46,500 bases of DNA from Bacteroidales bacterium (GTDB lineage: Bacteria; Bacteroidota; Bacteroidia; Bacteroidales; Bacteroidaceae). Positions 17,200 to 26,034 of this stretch are shown in pieces. The notes under the pieces are model-generated. The model saw only the letters and a list, made by a program, of their open reading frames with translations, was not told the origin of the DNA and made no database searches. A program made the position numbers and the translations under genes. Each line of letters begins with the position of its first letter. The stretch's first letter is position 1. The stretch covers positions 1-46,500 of the forward strand of contig SUXO01000016.1 of the NCBI GenBank assembly GCA_015060885.1. The letters are read 5' to 3'.

Positions 17200-17470
17200 C
17201 AATAGAATTGCGAAAACAGACTGCACTCGCTGTAAAAACCACAAAACAAGCTTTGTGTTTCTTGCTCGTTTGTTGCTGTCTTTGCAATAGAATTGCGAAA
17301 ACAGACTGCACTCGCTGTAAAAACCACAAAACAAGCTTTGTGTTTCTTGCTCGTTTGTTGCTGTCTTTGCAATAGAATTGCGAAAACAGACTGCACTCGC
17401 TGTAAAAACCACAAAACAAGCTTTGTGTTTCTTGCTCGTTTGTTGCTGTCTTTGCATTGGAATGCGAAAA
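17195..17470 (+). repeat. Three perfect 85-bp tandem repeats plus a diverged partial copy
   Basis: Units start at 17195, 17280 and 17365 and are identical; a partial diverged copy begins at 17450 and runs into tRNA-Thr. There are no spacers, so this is not a CRISPR. Each unit boundary carries a -7-like box: TATCTTTG at 17192-17199, then TGTCTTTG at 17277, 17362 and 17447. Each unit also holds the small hairpins GCAAT/ATTGC, ACAG/CTGT and CACAAA/TTTGTG. Since 85 is not a multiple of three, reading frames through it do not keep a peptide repeat in register, so it is unlikely to be coding. The remainder of 16861-17471 is leader and promoters. Confidence 0.95.
17422..17454 (+). promoter_or_regulatory. 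Promoter nearest tRNA-Thr (third repeat unit)
   Basis: TTTG (17422-17425), a 21-bp spacer and TGTCTTTG (17447-17454) resemble the Bacteroidetes promoter with one -7 mismatch. The start would lie about 13 nt before the mature tRNA. The same pair of boxes recurs 85 and 170 bp upstream. Confidence 0.55.
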
Positions 17471-17471
17471 T

Positions 17472-17544
<73 letters not shown>

Positions 17545-17556
17545 CACAAAAGCATA

Positions 17557-17586
17557 GCTGTGTCACCCCCGACACAGCTTTTATTT
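17557..17586 (+). terminator. Terminator between tRNA-Thr and trmN6
   Basis: Stem AGCTGTGTC/GACACAGCT with loop ACCCC is followed by TTTTATTT. The trmN6 start codon comes about 10 bp after it, so trmN6 mRNA must arise by read-through or from a promoter not recognised here. Confidence 0.85.
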
Positions 17587-17595
17587 CATAACAAG

Positions 17596-18309
17596 ATGTC
17601 GAACAACTATTTCAAATTCAAGAAATTCACCATTGAGCAGGATGGATGCGCAATGAAAGTGGGTACCGACGGCTGCTTGCTGGGAGCCTGGTTCGACACG
17701 GACAATTGCAGAAGTATTCTCGACATAGGTGCAGGCACCGGGCTCATATCCATAATGGCAGCACAGCGTTGCCCCGATGCGTACATCACCGGAATAGAAA
17801 TAGACCCCGCCGCCACCGAACGGGCAAAAGAAAACGCGCAGAAATCGCCGTGGAGCGAAAGGATAGAAATCACCAATTGCGATATAAACATTTTTAAAGC
17901 AGCTGAGCCGTTCGACTGCATAGTGAGCAACCCACCCTATTTCAGCAACAGCCTCAAATGCGATGACGAGCAACGCTCTCTTGCCCGACACAACGACACA
18001 CTCACCCCGGCTTCGTTCTTCGAACAGGCTGCCCGCCTTCTCACAAAAGAAGGAAAAATTTCAATAATAATACCCTGCGAGGTGAGCGACGAGTGGGAAC
18101 TGCAAGCAACGTTCAAAGGTTTCTCGGCACAACGCATAACCTATGTGCGCACCACCCCACGCAAAGCAGCAAAGAGGGTTCTGATTGAATTCCGGAGAGG
18201 GGCCTGCACAAACCCGCAAACCTTTGAACTCGTTCTGGAAAGTGCTCCGGGAGAGTACAGCCCGCAGGCAAAAGAGTTGTTGAGGGATTTCTATCTAAAA
18301 ATCGAGTAA
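17596..18309 (+). CDS. trmN6: tRNA1(Val) A37 N6-methyltransferase
   Basis: 237 residues from the ATG at 17596; earlier in-frame starts lie inside tRNA-Thr. The N-terminus FKFKKFTIEQDGCAMKVGTDG is typical of TrmN6 (YfiC). The SAM motif is ILDIGAGTGLIS, and the catalytic motif VSNPPYF marks an adenine N6-methyltransferase. The enzyme methylates A37 next to the anticodon of tRNA1(Val). It lies directly behind tRNA-Thr and its terminator, an arrangement that could couple tRNA-gene transcription with a tRNA-modifying enzyme by read-through. It converges on the lipid kinase gene, and I see no clear terminator in the 81-bp gap. Confidence 0.92.
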   Translation: MSNNYFKFKKFTIEQDGCAMKVGTDGCLLGAWFDTDNCRSILDIGAGTGLISIMAAQRCPDAYITGIEIDPAATERAKENAQKSPWSERIEITNCDINIFKAAEPFDCIVSNPPYFSNSLKCDDEQRSLARHNDTLTPASFFEQAARLLTKEGKISIIIPCEVSDEWELQATFKGFSAQRITYVRTTPRKAAKRVLIEFRRGACTNPQTFELVLESAPGEYSPQAKELLRDFYLKIE

Positions 18310-18390
18310 CGCAAAGAATGTAAAAACTTTTTATCCAAATTCATTGAATATCCGCTACGCCCGTTGCGAAAATGCAGGCGAACTTTAAGA

Positions 18391-19533
18391 TCACTCGTCG
18401 GCACGATTCTTTTCGCCACCCCTATCGCCTTTCCTTACGCGACGGCGCACATTCTTAAAGGCGGGCAAAGAGGGTATCTGCGGCAATTTTTCTTTAATAT
18501 CGTTTATATTCATTTTCGGCAGCAGGTCATCCACATTGGGCAATGTGAACTCCACCTTCGGCAGCGTTATATTCACGTTTGCAACAGGGGTGCTTATGAG
18601 CTCGAAGATCTGTTTGTACATAGGAACCACCGCGCTGTAACCATCCCACCCGGGAGCAGCAAGTACATTAAGCCCCTGCGGAACCGTTTCCACAAGAATT
18701 TCGGCATCCATCATCGCCGGTTCACCATCGAAATGCACCGGACCGGCAGCACTTCTCTTAATTCTGATCCACTTGCCTTCAAGAGTCTTGATATGACTGT
18801 TCTTGTCAAGCGAACGGCCGAAAAGATTTCCCAGAATCAATGGAACGTCGACCGCCGGAAAGGGTTCAAGGATTGTTATGCTCAAAAGACCGTCGCGCAT
18901 AGAGGCGTTGGGGCTGATATAAGCATTATTGCCATACTGCGCCGCATTGCCGCAAGCAACAAGAAAAGCCTTATAGCTCTTCTTGAATCCTTCACCCTCT
19001 ATTTCGTAAACTTCGGGCTCGTAATTCAGCCAATCGAGCAAGGTCTGGTTCATATACCCAAGCAGGCCTCGACGGGTGCCGTGGGCAAAGCTATTGCTCA
19101 CCAACGCATCGAAACCTATTCCACAGGTGCAGAAGAACGGATGTCCGTTTATTTTACCATAATCGACAGCTATTGTCCCGGCGGTATTTATAAACTCGAC
19201 GGCTTTTTTAATATCCATAGGGATTCCCAAGTGACGAGCCAGGCCGTTGCCCGAACCGCAAGGTATGATACCGAGCGCAGTATTGCTGCCTATGAGTGAA
19301 CGGGCCACCTCATTTACAGTGCCATCGCCACCCACAGCAACCACAATATCCACCCCACGGGCCACAGCCTCGGCTGTAAGTTCGCAGGCGTGAGCCACAT
19401 ACTGCGTCTCCTTAATGGTCACGTTGAATTTGCTCTTGTCGAGAAGAGTTCTCACAAAACGGGGCACGGAACGCTTGCCGCCTACACCCGATTTCGGATT
19501 TATCAAGAATAATATGTCCTTTTTTTCCTTCAA
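18391..19533 (-). CDS. Diacylglycerol kinase family lipid kinase
   Basis: 380 residues. The N-terminal catalytic domain shows the phosphate-binding loop LFLINPKSGVGGK, the VAVGGDGTVNEVA motif and GIIPCGSGNGLARHLG, all typical of the DAGK_cat/YegS family, which phosphorylates lipid substrates at the membrane. The C-terminal beta domain includes GPVHFDGEP. About 60 extra residues follow, with a repeated pattern (ITLPKVEFTLPNVDDLLPKM) and a very basic end (RRRVRKGDRGG) that may aid membrane binding. The start is a TTG at 19533, since no ATG precedes the conserved FLINPKSG segment. A TATCTTCG box lies about 17 bp upstream. Confidence 0.87.
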   Translation of the reverse strand: MKEKKDILFLINPKSGVGGKRSVPRFVRTLLDKSKFNVTIKETQYVAHACELTAEAVARGVDIVVAVGGDGTVNEVARSLIGSNTALGIIPCGSGNGLARHLGIPMDIKKAVEFINTAGTIAVDYGKINGHPFFCTCGIGFDALVSNSFAHGTRRGLLGYMNQTLLDWLNYEPEVYEIEGEGFKKSYKAFLVACGNAAQYGNNAYISPNASMRDGLLSITILEPFPAVDVPLILGNLFGRSLDKNSHIKTLEGKWIRIKRSAAGPVHFDGEPAMMDAEILVETVPQGLNVLAAPGWDGYSAVVPMYKQIFELISTPVANVNITLPKVEFTLPNVDDLLPKMNINDIKEKLPQIPSLPAFKNVRRRVRKGDRGGEKNRADE

Positions 19534-19671
19534 CGCACCTTGATTTTATTTTGCGAAGATACAACAAATGAGCGACAAAAAGAAATCGAAAAGCATCTTA
19601 ATTTTTCCAAATTGCCGACACCCGTGCAATGCTTAAATTATAACAATAATTTTATAATAAAATTAAAAAAA

Positions 19672-19703
19672 TTTCGGCAAGTCGACAAATAGTAGTATAT
19701 TCG
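19672..19703 (+). promoter_or_regulatory. Promoter of the lon operon
   Basis: TTTCG at 19672-19676, a 19-bp spacer and TATATTCG at 19696-19703. The predicted 5' leader is about 65 nt. I saw no heat-shock-specific element. Confidence 0.55.
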
Positions 19704-19773
19704 CGTTTTTAAGACAATGCACGCCTTATGGGAATAACCATAGTGCAACGACATAACAGATAAAGACAAGAAG

Positions 19774-22275
19774 ATGAGTAATTTAGAGGATTGGAATTTT
19801 GAAGACACCGAAATGAGAGAAGATAGCGAGGATACAAACATCGATATCCCTTTCTTGGAAATAGAGAAAAGCGAAGAGGATAAAGTGGCCAATCATATGG
19901 CCGAAATAAAAGGCAGTCTGCCGATACTCCCCCTTCGCAATATGGTACTCTTCCCCACCGCTGTATTGCCCGTGGGGATAGGCCGTCCCTCTTCATTCGC
20001 AGTTGTAAAGAACGCAACAGAGGATATGAAGAACGATGGTCTTATAGCCGTATTCTGCCAGAAAGACCCCGAAGTGGATGAGCCCGGTTACGAGGACCTC
20101 TACAAATATGGAGTTGTGGCAAAAGTCGTCAAGATATTCGAGATGCCCAACAACAAGACCACGGCTGTCATCCAGGGAATGCAACGCATAAAGCTGCTTT
20201 CGACAGAAAAAACAGGCAAGATATTGTATGGCAATGTCGAGAATGCACCCGAAAGAGTACCGAACCCCAAAGACGAAGAGTTCGCTGTTCTTATGAACAA
20301 TTGCCGCGAAAAGGCATTCAAATTGATGAGCCTGCACGACGGCAACCAGGGACACGACACAGAATTTGCCTTCAAGAGCATAAACAACAATATGCTGTTG
20401 CTCTATTTCATATGCGCAAACATCAATTTGAGCATAAAGGAGAAAATGCAGTTGATGCGCATAACCAGCATAAAGGAGAAGGGCTACCAGCTACTCTCAA
20501 TGTTGGATGTGGAAATGAAACTGCTAAAAATACAGGAGAAGATACATAAACGCACGTCGAAAGAGCTTAACCAGCAGCAAAAGGAGTACTTTCTGCAACA
20601 GCAATTGAAGAATATACAGGAAGAACTTGGCGTAAACACTCCCGAACAGGACTCCACCGAATTAAAGAACAAGGCTAAAAACAAGAAGTGGAGCAAAGAG
20701 GTTGAAGAGATTTTCAACAAGGAGGTTGCAAAACTCGACCGCATACCGCCACAGACACCCGACTACCACGTTCAGCTCAACTACTTGCAGATGTTCGTGA
20801 GCCTGCCCTGGGGCAACTGCACCACCGACAACCTCGACATAGACAACGCACGCAAGACACTCGACAAAGACCATTACGGGCTCGACAAGGTGAAGGAGAG
20901 AATTCTTGAACACCTTGCCGTAATAAAGATGCGCGGCGATTTGAAATCGCCCATAATATGCCTTTACGGCCCTCCAGGAGTGGGAAAGACATCGCTGGGC
21001 AAGTCCATTGCCGAGGCACTCAAACGCAAATACGTGCGTATGTCGCTTGGTGGTGTTCACGACGAGTCGGAAATACGAGGACACAGAAAGACCTACATAG
21101 GAGCTATGCCCGGTCGCATACTTAAAAACCTCGTGAAGGCCGGCAGCGACAACCCGGTATTCATACTCGACGAGATAGACAAGGTGGGACAGGGTTCCAA
21201 CCACGGCGACCCCTCGTCGGCACTTCTCGAAGTGCTCGACCCCGAACAGAACAGCACATTCCACGACAATTACCTCGACATCGACTACGACCTCTCAAAG
21301 GTTATGTTCATTGCAACAGCCAACAACCTGGGCGAGATACCCAGGCCACTCCTCGACCGTATGGAGCTCATTGAGGTCAGCGGCTATCTCACCGAAGAGA
21401 AAACAGAGATTGCCAAGCGTCACCTTGTACCAAAGGAGAAAGAGGCTAACGGAATAGGCAATGAAAAGATAACCATAAACAAGGCTGCCATTGAGAAGAT
21501 TATCGAGAACTACACACGCGAGTCGGGTGTACGCGGCCTTGAAAAGAAGATAAGCAAGATATTCCGCCGTCTTGCGTGCCAGAAGGCAAGCACAGGCAAG
21601 TTTGAGATTACAACCGTGAAACCCGCGAACCTTGCCGAGTTGCTGGGCCCCATAGAATACTCGCGCGACCGTTACCAGGGCAACGAGTATGCCGGAGTGG
21701 TAACAGGCCTTGCCTGGACTGCCGTGGGAGGCGAAATACTGTTCATTGAAACCAGCCTGAGCCGTGGCAGCGGCAACAAGATAACCCTCACAGGCAACCT
21801 GGGCGATGTAATGAAGGAGTCGGCAATGCTTGCACTTGAATACATAAAGTCGCACGCAAGCCAGCTCGACATACCTTACGAAATTTTCGACAACTGGAAC
21901 ATACACCTCCACGTTCCCGAGGGCGCGATACCCAAAGACGGCCCTTCGGCCGGCATAACAATGGCAACAGCACTTGCATCGGCACTCACACAACGCAAGG
22001 TCAAGCCCAACATTGCAATGACAGGTGAAATAACCCTGCGCGGCAAAGTATTGCCCGTTGGCGGAATAAAGGAGAAAATCCTCGCCGCAAAGCGTGCCGG
22101 CATAAAAGAGATTGTATTGTGCAAGGAGAACAAGCGCAACATCGATGCCATACCCGAGATGTACCTGCAAGGGCTCACTTTCCATTATGTCGATGACATA
22201 AATGAAGTCTTCAAGATTGCCCTGTTGAACGAGAAAGTAAAGAACCCTGTAAACCTAATCACACAAGATAAATAA
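19774..22275 (+). CDS. lon: ATP-dependent protease La
   Basis: 833 residues, full length for Lon, with an acidic 40-residue N-terminal extension. The substrate-binding LON domain begins at LPILPLRNMVLFP. The AAA+ module has Walker A GPPGVGKT near residues 399-406 and Walker B VFILDEIDK. The protease domain keeps the Ser-Lys dyad, Ser in DGPSAG (about residue 725) and Lys in GGIKEK (about 766). Lon degrades misfolded and selected regulatory proteins in the cytoplasm. It leads an operon with tgt, an LptF/LptG-type permease and a DEAD-box helicase; the tgt start is four bases after the lon stop. Confidence 0.98.
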   Translation: MSNLEDWNFEDTEMREDSEDTNIDIPFLEIEKSEEDKVANHMAEIKGSLPILPLRNMVLFPTAVLPVGIGRPSSFAVVKNATEDMKNDGLIAVFCQKDPEVDEPGYEDLYKYGVVAKVVKIFEMPNNKTTAVIQGMQRIKLLSTEKTGKILYGNVENAPERVPNPKDEEFAVLMNNCREKAFKLMSLHDGNQGHDTEFAFKSINNNMLLLYFICANINLSIKEKMQLMRITSIKEKGYQLLSMLDVEMKLLKIQEKIHKRTSKELNQQQKEYFLQQQLKNIQEELGVNTPEQDSTELKNKAKNKKWSKEVEEIFNKEVAKLDRIPPQTPDYHVQLNYLQMFVSLPWGNCTTDNLDIDNARKTLDKDHYGLDKVKERILEHLAVIKMRGDLKSPIICLYGPPGVGKTSLGKSIAEALKRKYVRMSLGGVHDESEIRGHRKTYIGAMPGRILKNLVKAGSDNPVFILDEIDKVGQGSNHGDPSSALLEVLDPEQNSTFHDNYLDIDYDLSKVMFIATANNLGEIPRPLLDRMELIEVSGYLTEEKTEIAKRHLVPKEKEANGIGNEKITINKAAIEKIIENYTRESGVRGLEKKISKIFRRLACQKASTGKFEITTVKPANLAELLGPIEYSRDRYQGNEYAGVVTGLAWTAVGGEILFIETSLSRGSGNKITLTGNLGDVMKESAMLALEYIKSHASQLDIPYEIFDNWNIHLHVPEGAIPKDGPSAGITMATALASALTQRKVKPNIAMTGEITLRGKVLPVGGIKEKILAAKRAGIKEIVLCKENKRNIDAIPEMYLQGLTFHYVDDINEVFKIALLNEKVKNPVNLITQDK

Positions 22276-22279
22276 GAAG

Positions 22280-23410
22280 GTGAAATTTCAATTACTACAT
22301 ACCGACAAGGGGAGCAATGCGCGGGCAGGCGTGTTGAGCACTGCACACGGCGACATACTCACACCCATATTTATGCCTGTTGGCACAGTGGGTTCAGTAA
22401 AGGCAGTGCAAATACCCGACCTGGTGAGCGACGTGAAAGCACAGATAATACTTGGCAACACCTACCACCTGTACCTGCGACCGGGGCTCGACATCCTTGA
22501 AAAAGCAGGGGGCTTGCACAAGTTCAACAGCTGGGAATGCCCCATACTCACCGACAGCGGCGGTTTCCAGGTATTCTCGCTTAAAGATATCAGAAAAATG
22601 AGCGAAGAGGGAGTGGAATTCCGTTCCCACATCGACGGCTCGAAGCACTTTTTCTCACCCGAGAGAGTTATGGACATTGAGCGTAGCATAGGTGCCGACA
22701 TAATTATGGCATTCGACGAGTGCACACCCGGCACCGCCGACTACACATATGCAAAAAAATCGATGGAGCGCACGCACCGCTGGCTCGACCGTTGCGTGGC
22801 ACGCCTTGCCGAAACGGAACCGAAGTACGGGTACGAACAGGCACTCTTCCCCATTGTACAAGGATGTGTCTATCCCGACCTGCGCCGCCTGTCGGCCGAA
22901 TACATTGCATCGAAAGAGTGCGTGGGCAACGCCATAGGCGGCCTTGCAGTGGGCGAACCGGCCGAAAAGATGTACGAAATGATTGAAGTGGTAAATGAAA
23001 TTCTGCCCACCGGCAAACCACGCTACCTTATGGGTGTTGGAACTCCGGCAAACATACTCGAAGGCATTGAGCGCGGAGTAGATATGTTCGACTGCGTTAT
23101 GCCCACACGCAACGGGCGCAATGCTATGCTGTTCACCAAACAGGGCATTATGAATATGCGCAACGAAAAATGGAAATACGACTTCGGGCCCATTGAAGAG
23201 GATGGCGAGTCGTTTGTCGACAGGCAGTACAGCCGTGCATACCTGCGCCACCTGTTCGCAGCGCAGGAGTATCTGGCACTGCAAATAGCATCGCTCCACA
23301 ACCTCGCATTCTACGTGTGGCTCACACAAGAGGCCCGCAAGCACATTCTTGCCGACGATTATGCCGAATGGAAAAAGAACATGCTGGAACAGGTGACACG
23401 CCGACTATAA
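22280..23410 (+). CDS. tgt: Queuine tRNA-ribosyltransferase
   Basis: 376 residues, starting with GTG after AAGAAG, four bases past the lon stop. It exchanges guanine at position 34 of GUN-anticodon tRNAs for preQ1. The catalytic base Asp92 (TDSGGFQVF) and the nucleophile Asp271 (DMFDCVMPTRNGR) are present, as is LGNTYHLYLRPG. The zinc site is odd: the three family cysteines before YSRAYLRHL are replaced by Gly309, Ser311 and Asp314 (DGESFVD), although His340 remains. Either Bacteroidales Tgt folds this region without zinc or uses other ligands; the catalytic core suggests an active enzyme. Confidence 0.95.
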   Translation: MKFQLLHTDKGSNARAGVLSTAHGDILTPIFMPVGTVGSVKAVQIPDLVSDVKAQIILGNTYHLYLRPGLDILEKAGGLHKFNSWECPILTDSGGFQVFSLKDIRKMSEEGVEFRSHIDGSKHFFSPERVMDIERSIGADIIMAFDECTPGTADYTYAKKSMERTHRWLDRCVARLAETEPKYGYEQALFPIVQGCVYPDLRRLSAEYIASKECVGNAIGGLAVGEPAEKMYEMIEVVNEILPTGKPRYLMGVGTPANILEGIERGVDMFDCVMPTRNGRNAMLFTKQGIMNMRNEKWKYDFGPIEEDGESFVDRQYSRAYLRHLFAAQEYLALQIASLHNLAFYVWLTQEARKHILADDYAEWKKNMLEQVTRRL

Positions 23411-23482
23411 AAACAACAAAATAAAAGGCTTACGGCATAAGAGATATTACATTGGAAACGCAAACAGCTTTTGAACGTTACT

Positions 23483-24595
23483 ATGAAAAAGTGGTTAGAA
23501 ATATTCAAGTTGAAACGCCTCGACTGGTATATAATAGGTAAATTTCTGGGAACCTATTTCTTTTCGTTGGCACTCATTATCACCGTAATTGTCGTGTTCG
23601 ACTACAACGAGCGAATAGACAAGTTCGCAACATCGAACGCAACCCTGTCGGAGATAATTTTCGACTATTACCTAAACCTTGCACCTTACTATGCAAACAC
23701 ATTCAGTGCATTGTTCGTATTTATTTCGGTAATATACTTCACATCGAAACTTGCCGAAAATTCCGAAATAATAGCAATGTTCGCATCGGGAGTAAGTTTC
23801 AAACGAATGCTGCGCCCATATATGGTATCGGCAACATTCATTGCCCTGCTCACCTACATATTGAGTGCATACATAATTCCGTTAGGTAACGAAACGCGAA
23901 TTGAGTTCGAGGTAAAGCACTACAACGACAAGAAGAAAAAGACCACGTCGGCCGAAAACATACAGCTGCAAGTGGACGAGAATGTTGTAGCTTACATAGG
24001 CTTCTACAACAAGCACACCAATATGGGCACCAGTTTCTCTCTCGACAGGTTCGAGAACAAGAAACTTGTATCACACATGACTGCAAGAAGCATAAAATAT
24101 CACCCCGACGAGAAGAACAAATGGACTGCCTACAACTGGATGATACGCGAACTCGACGGCGACAAGGAGATTATACGTTCGAGCTATAAGGAGCCGCTCG
24201 ACACCATCATAAACATAGAGCCCGAAGATTTCCTCATCTCGCAAGGGCAACAGGAGACAATGACAAGCCCGCAGTTGAGCCGCTACATCGACCGCCAGAA
24301 AGCCCGCGGTATGGCCAACATAAAACCCTTTGAGGTGGAATACCACAAGCGCATTGCAATGTCGTTCGCAGCGTTTATACTTACAATTATCGGCGCATCG
24401 CTATCGTCGAAAAAGACAAAAGGCGGTATGGGCCTCTCACTTGGAATAGGCCTCGGATTGAGTTTCTCATACATCCTGTTCCAGACAATATCTTCGGCAT
24501 TTGCCGAGCAGATGCCGGTGTTCCTCGCAGTGTGGATACCCAACATCCTATTCAGTTTCATAGCATTATACCTTTACAAAAAGGCTCCTAAATAA
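23483..24595 (+). CDS. LptF/LptG family LPS export permease
   Basis: About 370 residues from the ATG at 23483 (a TTG 12 bases upstream is also possible). YjgP/YjgQ architecture: the start KRLDWYIIGKFLGTYFFSL is the typical amphipathic entry into membrane helix 1. Two further helices follow by residue 115, then a periplasmic beta-jellyroll-like domain of about 150 residues, then three C-terminal helices (SFAAFILTIIGASLSSKK onward). With LptB it forms the ABC transporter that extracts LPS from the inner membrane and feeds the Lpt bridge. F and G cannot be told apart here. It sits 72 bp after tgt and 18 bp before the helicase gene. Confidence 0.92.
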   Translation: MKKWLEIFKLKRLDWYIIGKFLGTYFFSLALIITVIVVFDYNERIDKFATSNATLSEIIFDYYLNLAPYYANTFSALFVFISVIYFTSKLAENSEIIAMFASGVSFKRMLRPYMVSATFIALLTYILSAYIIPLGNETRIEFEVKHYNDKKKKTTSAENIQLQVDENVVAYIGFYNKHTNMGTSFSLDRFENKKLVSHMTARSIKYHPDEKNKWTAYNWMIRELDGDKEIIRSSYKEPLDTIINIEPEDFLISQGQQETMTSPQLSRYIDRQKARGMANIKPFEVEYHKRIAMSFAAFILTIIGASLSSKKTKGGMGLSLGIGLGLSFSYILFQTISSAFAEQMPVFLAVWIPNILFSFIALYLYKKAPK

Positions 24596-24613
24596 AGAGA
24601 GAAAAAAGCAGAT

Positions 24614-26014
24614 ATGTATTTTACCGATTTCGATTTTGAAGATGAAGTTCTCGATGCACTCGATGCAATGCGTTTCGAGACTTGTACCCCTATACAGGAA
24701 CAGACCATACAACCGTTGATGGACGGTCGCGACCTCATTGGTGTGGCACAGACCGGAACAGGAAAGACCGCAGCCTATTTGTTGCCCGTGCTGAACAAGC
24801 TGTGCAAGGGCGGCTATCCCGACGACGCGGTGAACTGCATTGTTATGGCCCCCACACGTGAGCTGGCACAGCAGATTGACCGCCAGCTCGAAGGTTTCAC
24901 ATACTTTATGCCCTTTTCAAGCGTGGCTGTCTATGGCGGCAACGACGGGCAACGTTACGAACAGGAACTCCGCGGTATGGCGAAAGGAGCCGACATAATA
25001 GTTGCCACACCTGGCCGCCTTATAAGCCACATAAACCTGGGCAATGTCGACCTCTCGCATGTCTCCTTCTTCATCCTCGACGAAGCCGACCGTATGCTCG
25101 ATATGGGTTTCTACAACGATATTATGACCATTGCAAGCAAACTGCCCAAAGAGCGGCAGACAATGCTCTTTTCGGCCACAATGCCACAAGAGATACGCAA
25201 GCTGGCCGCAAACATACTCACCGACCCATTGCAGATAACACTCTCGCTTGCAAAGCCTGCCGACGGCATCACACAGGAGGCGTATGTGTGCCACGAAGGG
25301 CAGAAGATGGGTATAATAAAGAGCATATTCGAAAACGAAAGCACCGAGCGTGTAATACTCTTTGCTTCGCGCAAGAGCAAGGTAAAGGATATATCCATTG
25401 CACTTAAAAAGCGTGGGTTCAACGTGGGCGAAATGCACAGCGACCTGGGACAGGCCGAGCGCGACGAGATTATGTTCCGCTACAAGAGCCGCAAAATCGA
25501 CATCATTGTGGCTACCGATATTCTTGCCCGCGGAATAGACATCGACGACATACGCATAGTGATAAACTACGACGTTCCGCGCGATTGTGACGACTATATT
25601 CACCGAGTGGGCCGCACGGCGCGTGCCAATACCAAAGGACGCGCCATAACCTTTGTTTCGGTCGAGGACCAGCAGTACTTCAAGCGCATAGAGGATTTTA
25701 TGGAACAGGAGGTTACCAAGATTCCCCTGCCCGAAGAGCTGGGCGAAGCACCCGAATATTCACCTACGAAAGAGAACCGTGGCAAACACGGAGGCAACAG
25801 GAGAGGGAAAGGCGGACGCACTCACGGGCGCAAGGACAAAAGCCGCAGGGAAAGCGGAAAACCAAAAGCGAAGAAAGAGCCCCAGGCAACACAGGCAACA
25901 GAAAAGATAAAACCCGCCGAGAATGGCAATGAAGGCAAGAGAAAGCCACAACGCCGCCGCTATCACCGCCGCCCCAAGAGAGATAAAGGCGGCAACGTAC
26001 CCGCGGGAGAATAA
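24614..26014 (+). CDS. DEAD-box RNA helicase (RhlE-like)
   Basis: 466 residues. All core motifs are present: Q-motif TPIQEQTIQP, Walker A AQTGTGKT, PTRELAQQ, TPGRL, DEAD in DEADRMLDMGF, SAT in FSATMP, ATDILARGIDID and HRVGRTAR. The first 370 residues form the two RecA-like domains. The last 80 residues are a basic, Arg/Lys/Gly-rich, disordered tail (for example KPQRRRYHRRPKRDK) that probably binds RNA nonspecifically. It likely acts in ribosome assembly or RNA turnover, especially in the cold. Last gene of the lon operon, converging on the radical SAM gene with only 20 bp between stops. Confidence 0.95.
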   Translation: MYFTDFDFEDEVLDALDAMRFETCTPIQEQTIQPLMDGRDLIGVAQTGTGKTAAYLLPVLNKLCKGGYPDDAVNCIVMAPTRELAQQIDRQLEGFTYFMPFSSVAVYGGNDGQRYEQELRGMAKGADIIVATPGRLISHINLGNVDLSHVSFFILDEADRMLDMGFYNDIMTIASKLPKERQTMLFSATMPQEIRKLAANILTDPLQITLSLAKPADGITQEAYVCHEGQKMGIIKSIFENESTERVILFASRKSKVKDISIALKKRGFNVGEMHSDLGQAERDEIMFRYKSRKIDIIVATDILARGIDIDDIRIVINYDVPRDCDDYIHRVGRTARANTKGRAITFVSVEDQQYFKRIEDFMEQEVTKIPLPEELGEAPEYSPTKENRGKHGGNRRGKGGRTHGRKDKSRRESGKPKAKKEPQATQATEKIKPAENGNEGKRKPQRRRYHRRPKRDKGGNVPAGE

Positions 26015-26034
26015 CGGATTGAATTGTAATTCCC

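Noticed and set aside
17195-17470. Possible CRISPR array
   Set aside because: The 85-bp units are contiguous and identical with no variable spacers, and no cas genes are nearby.
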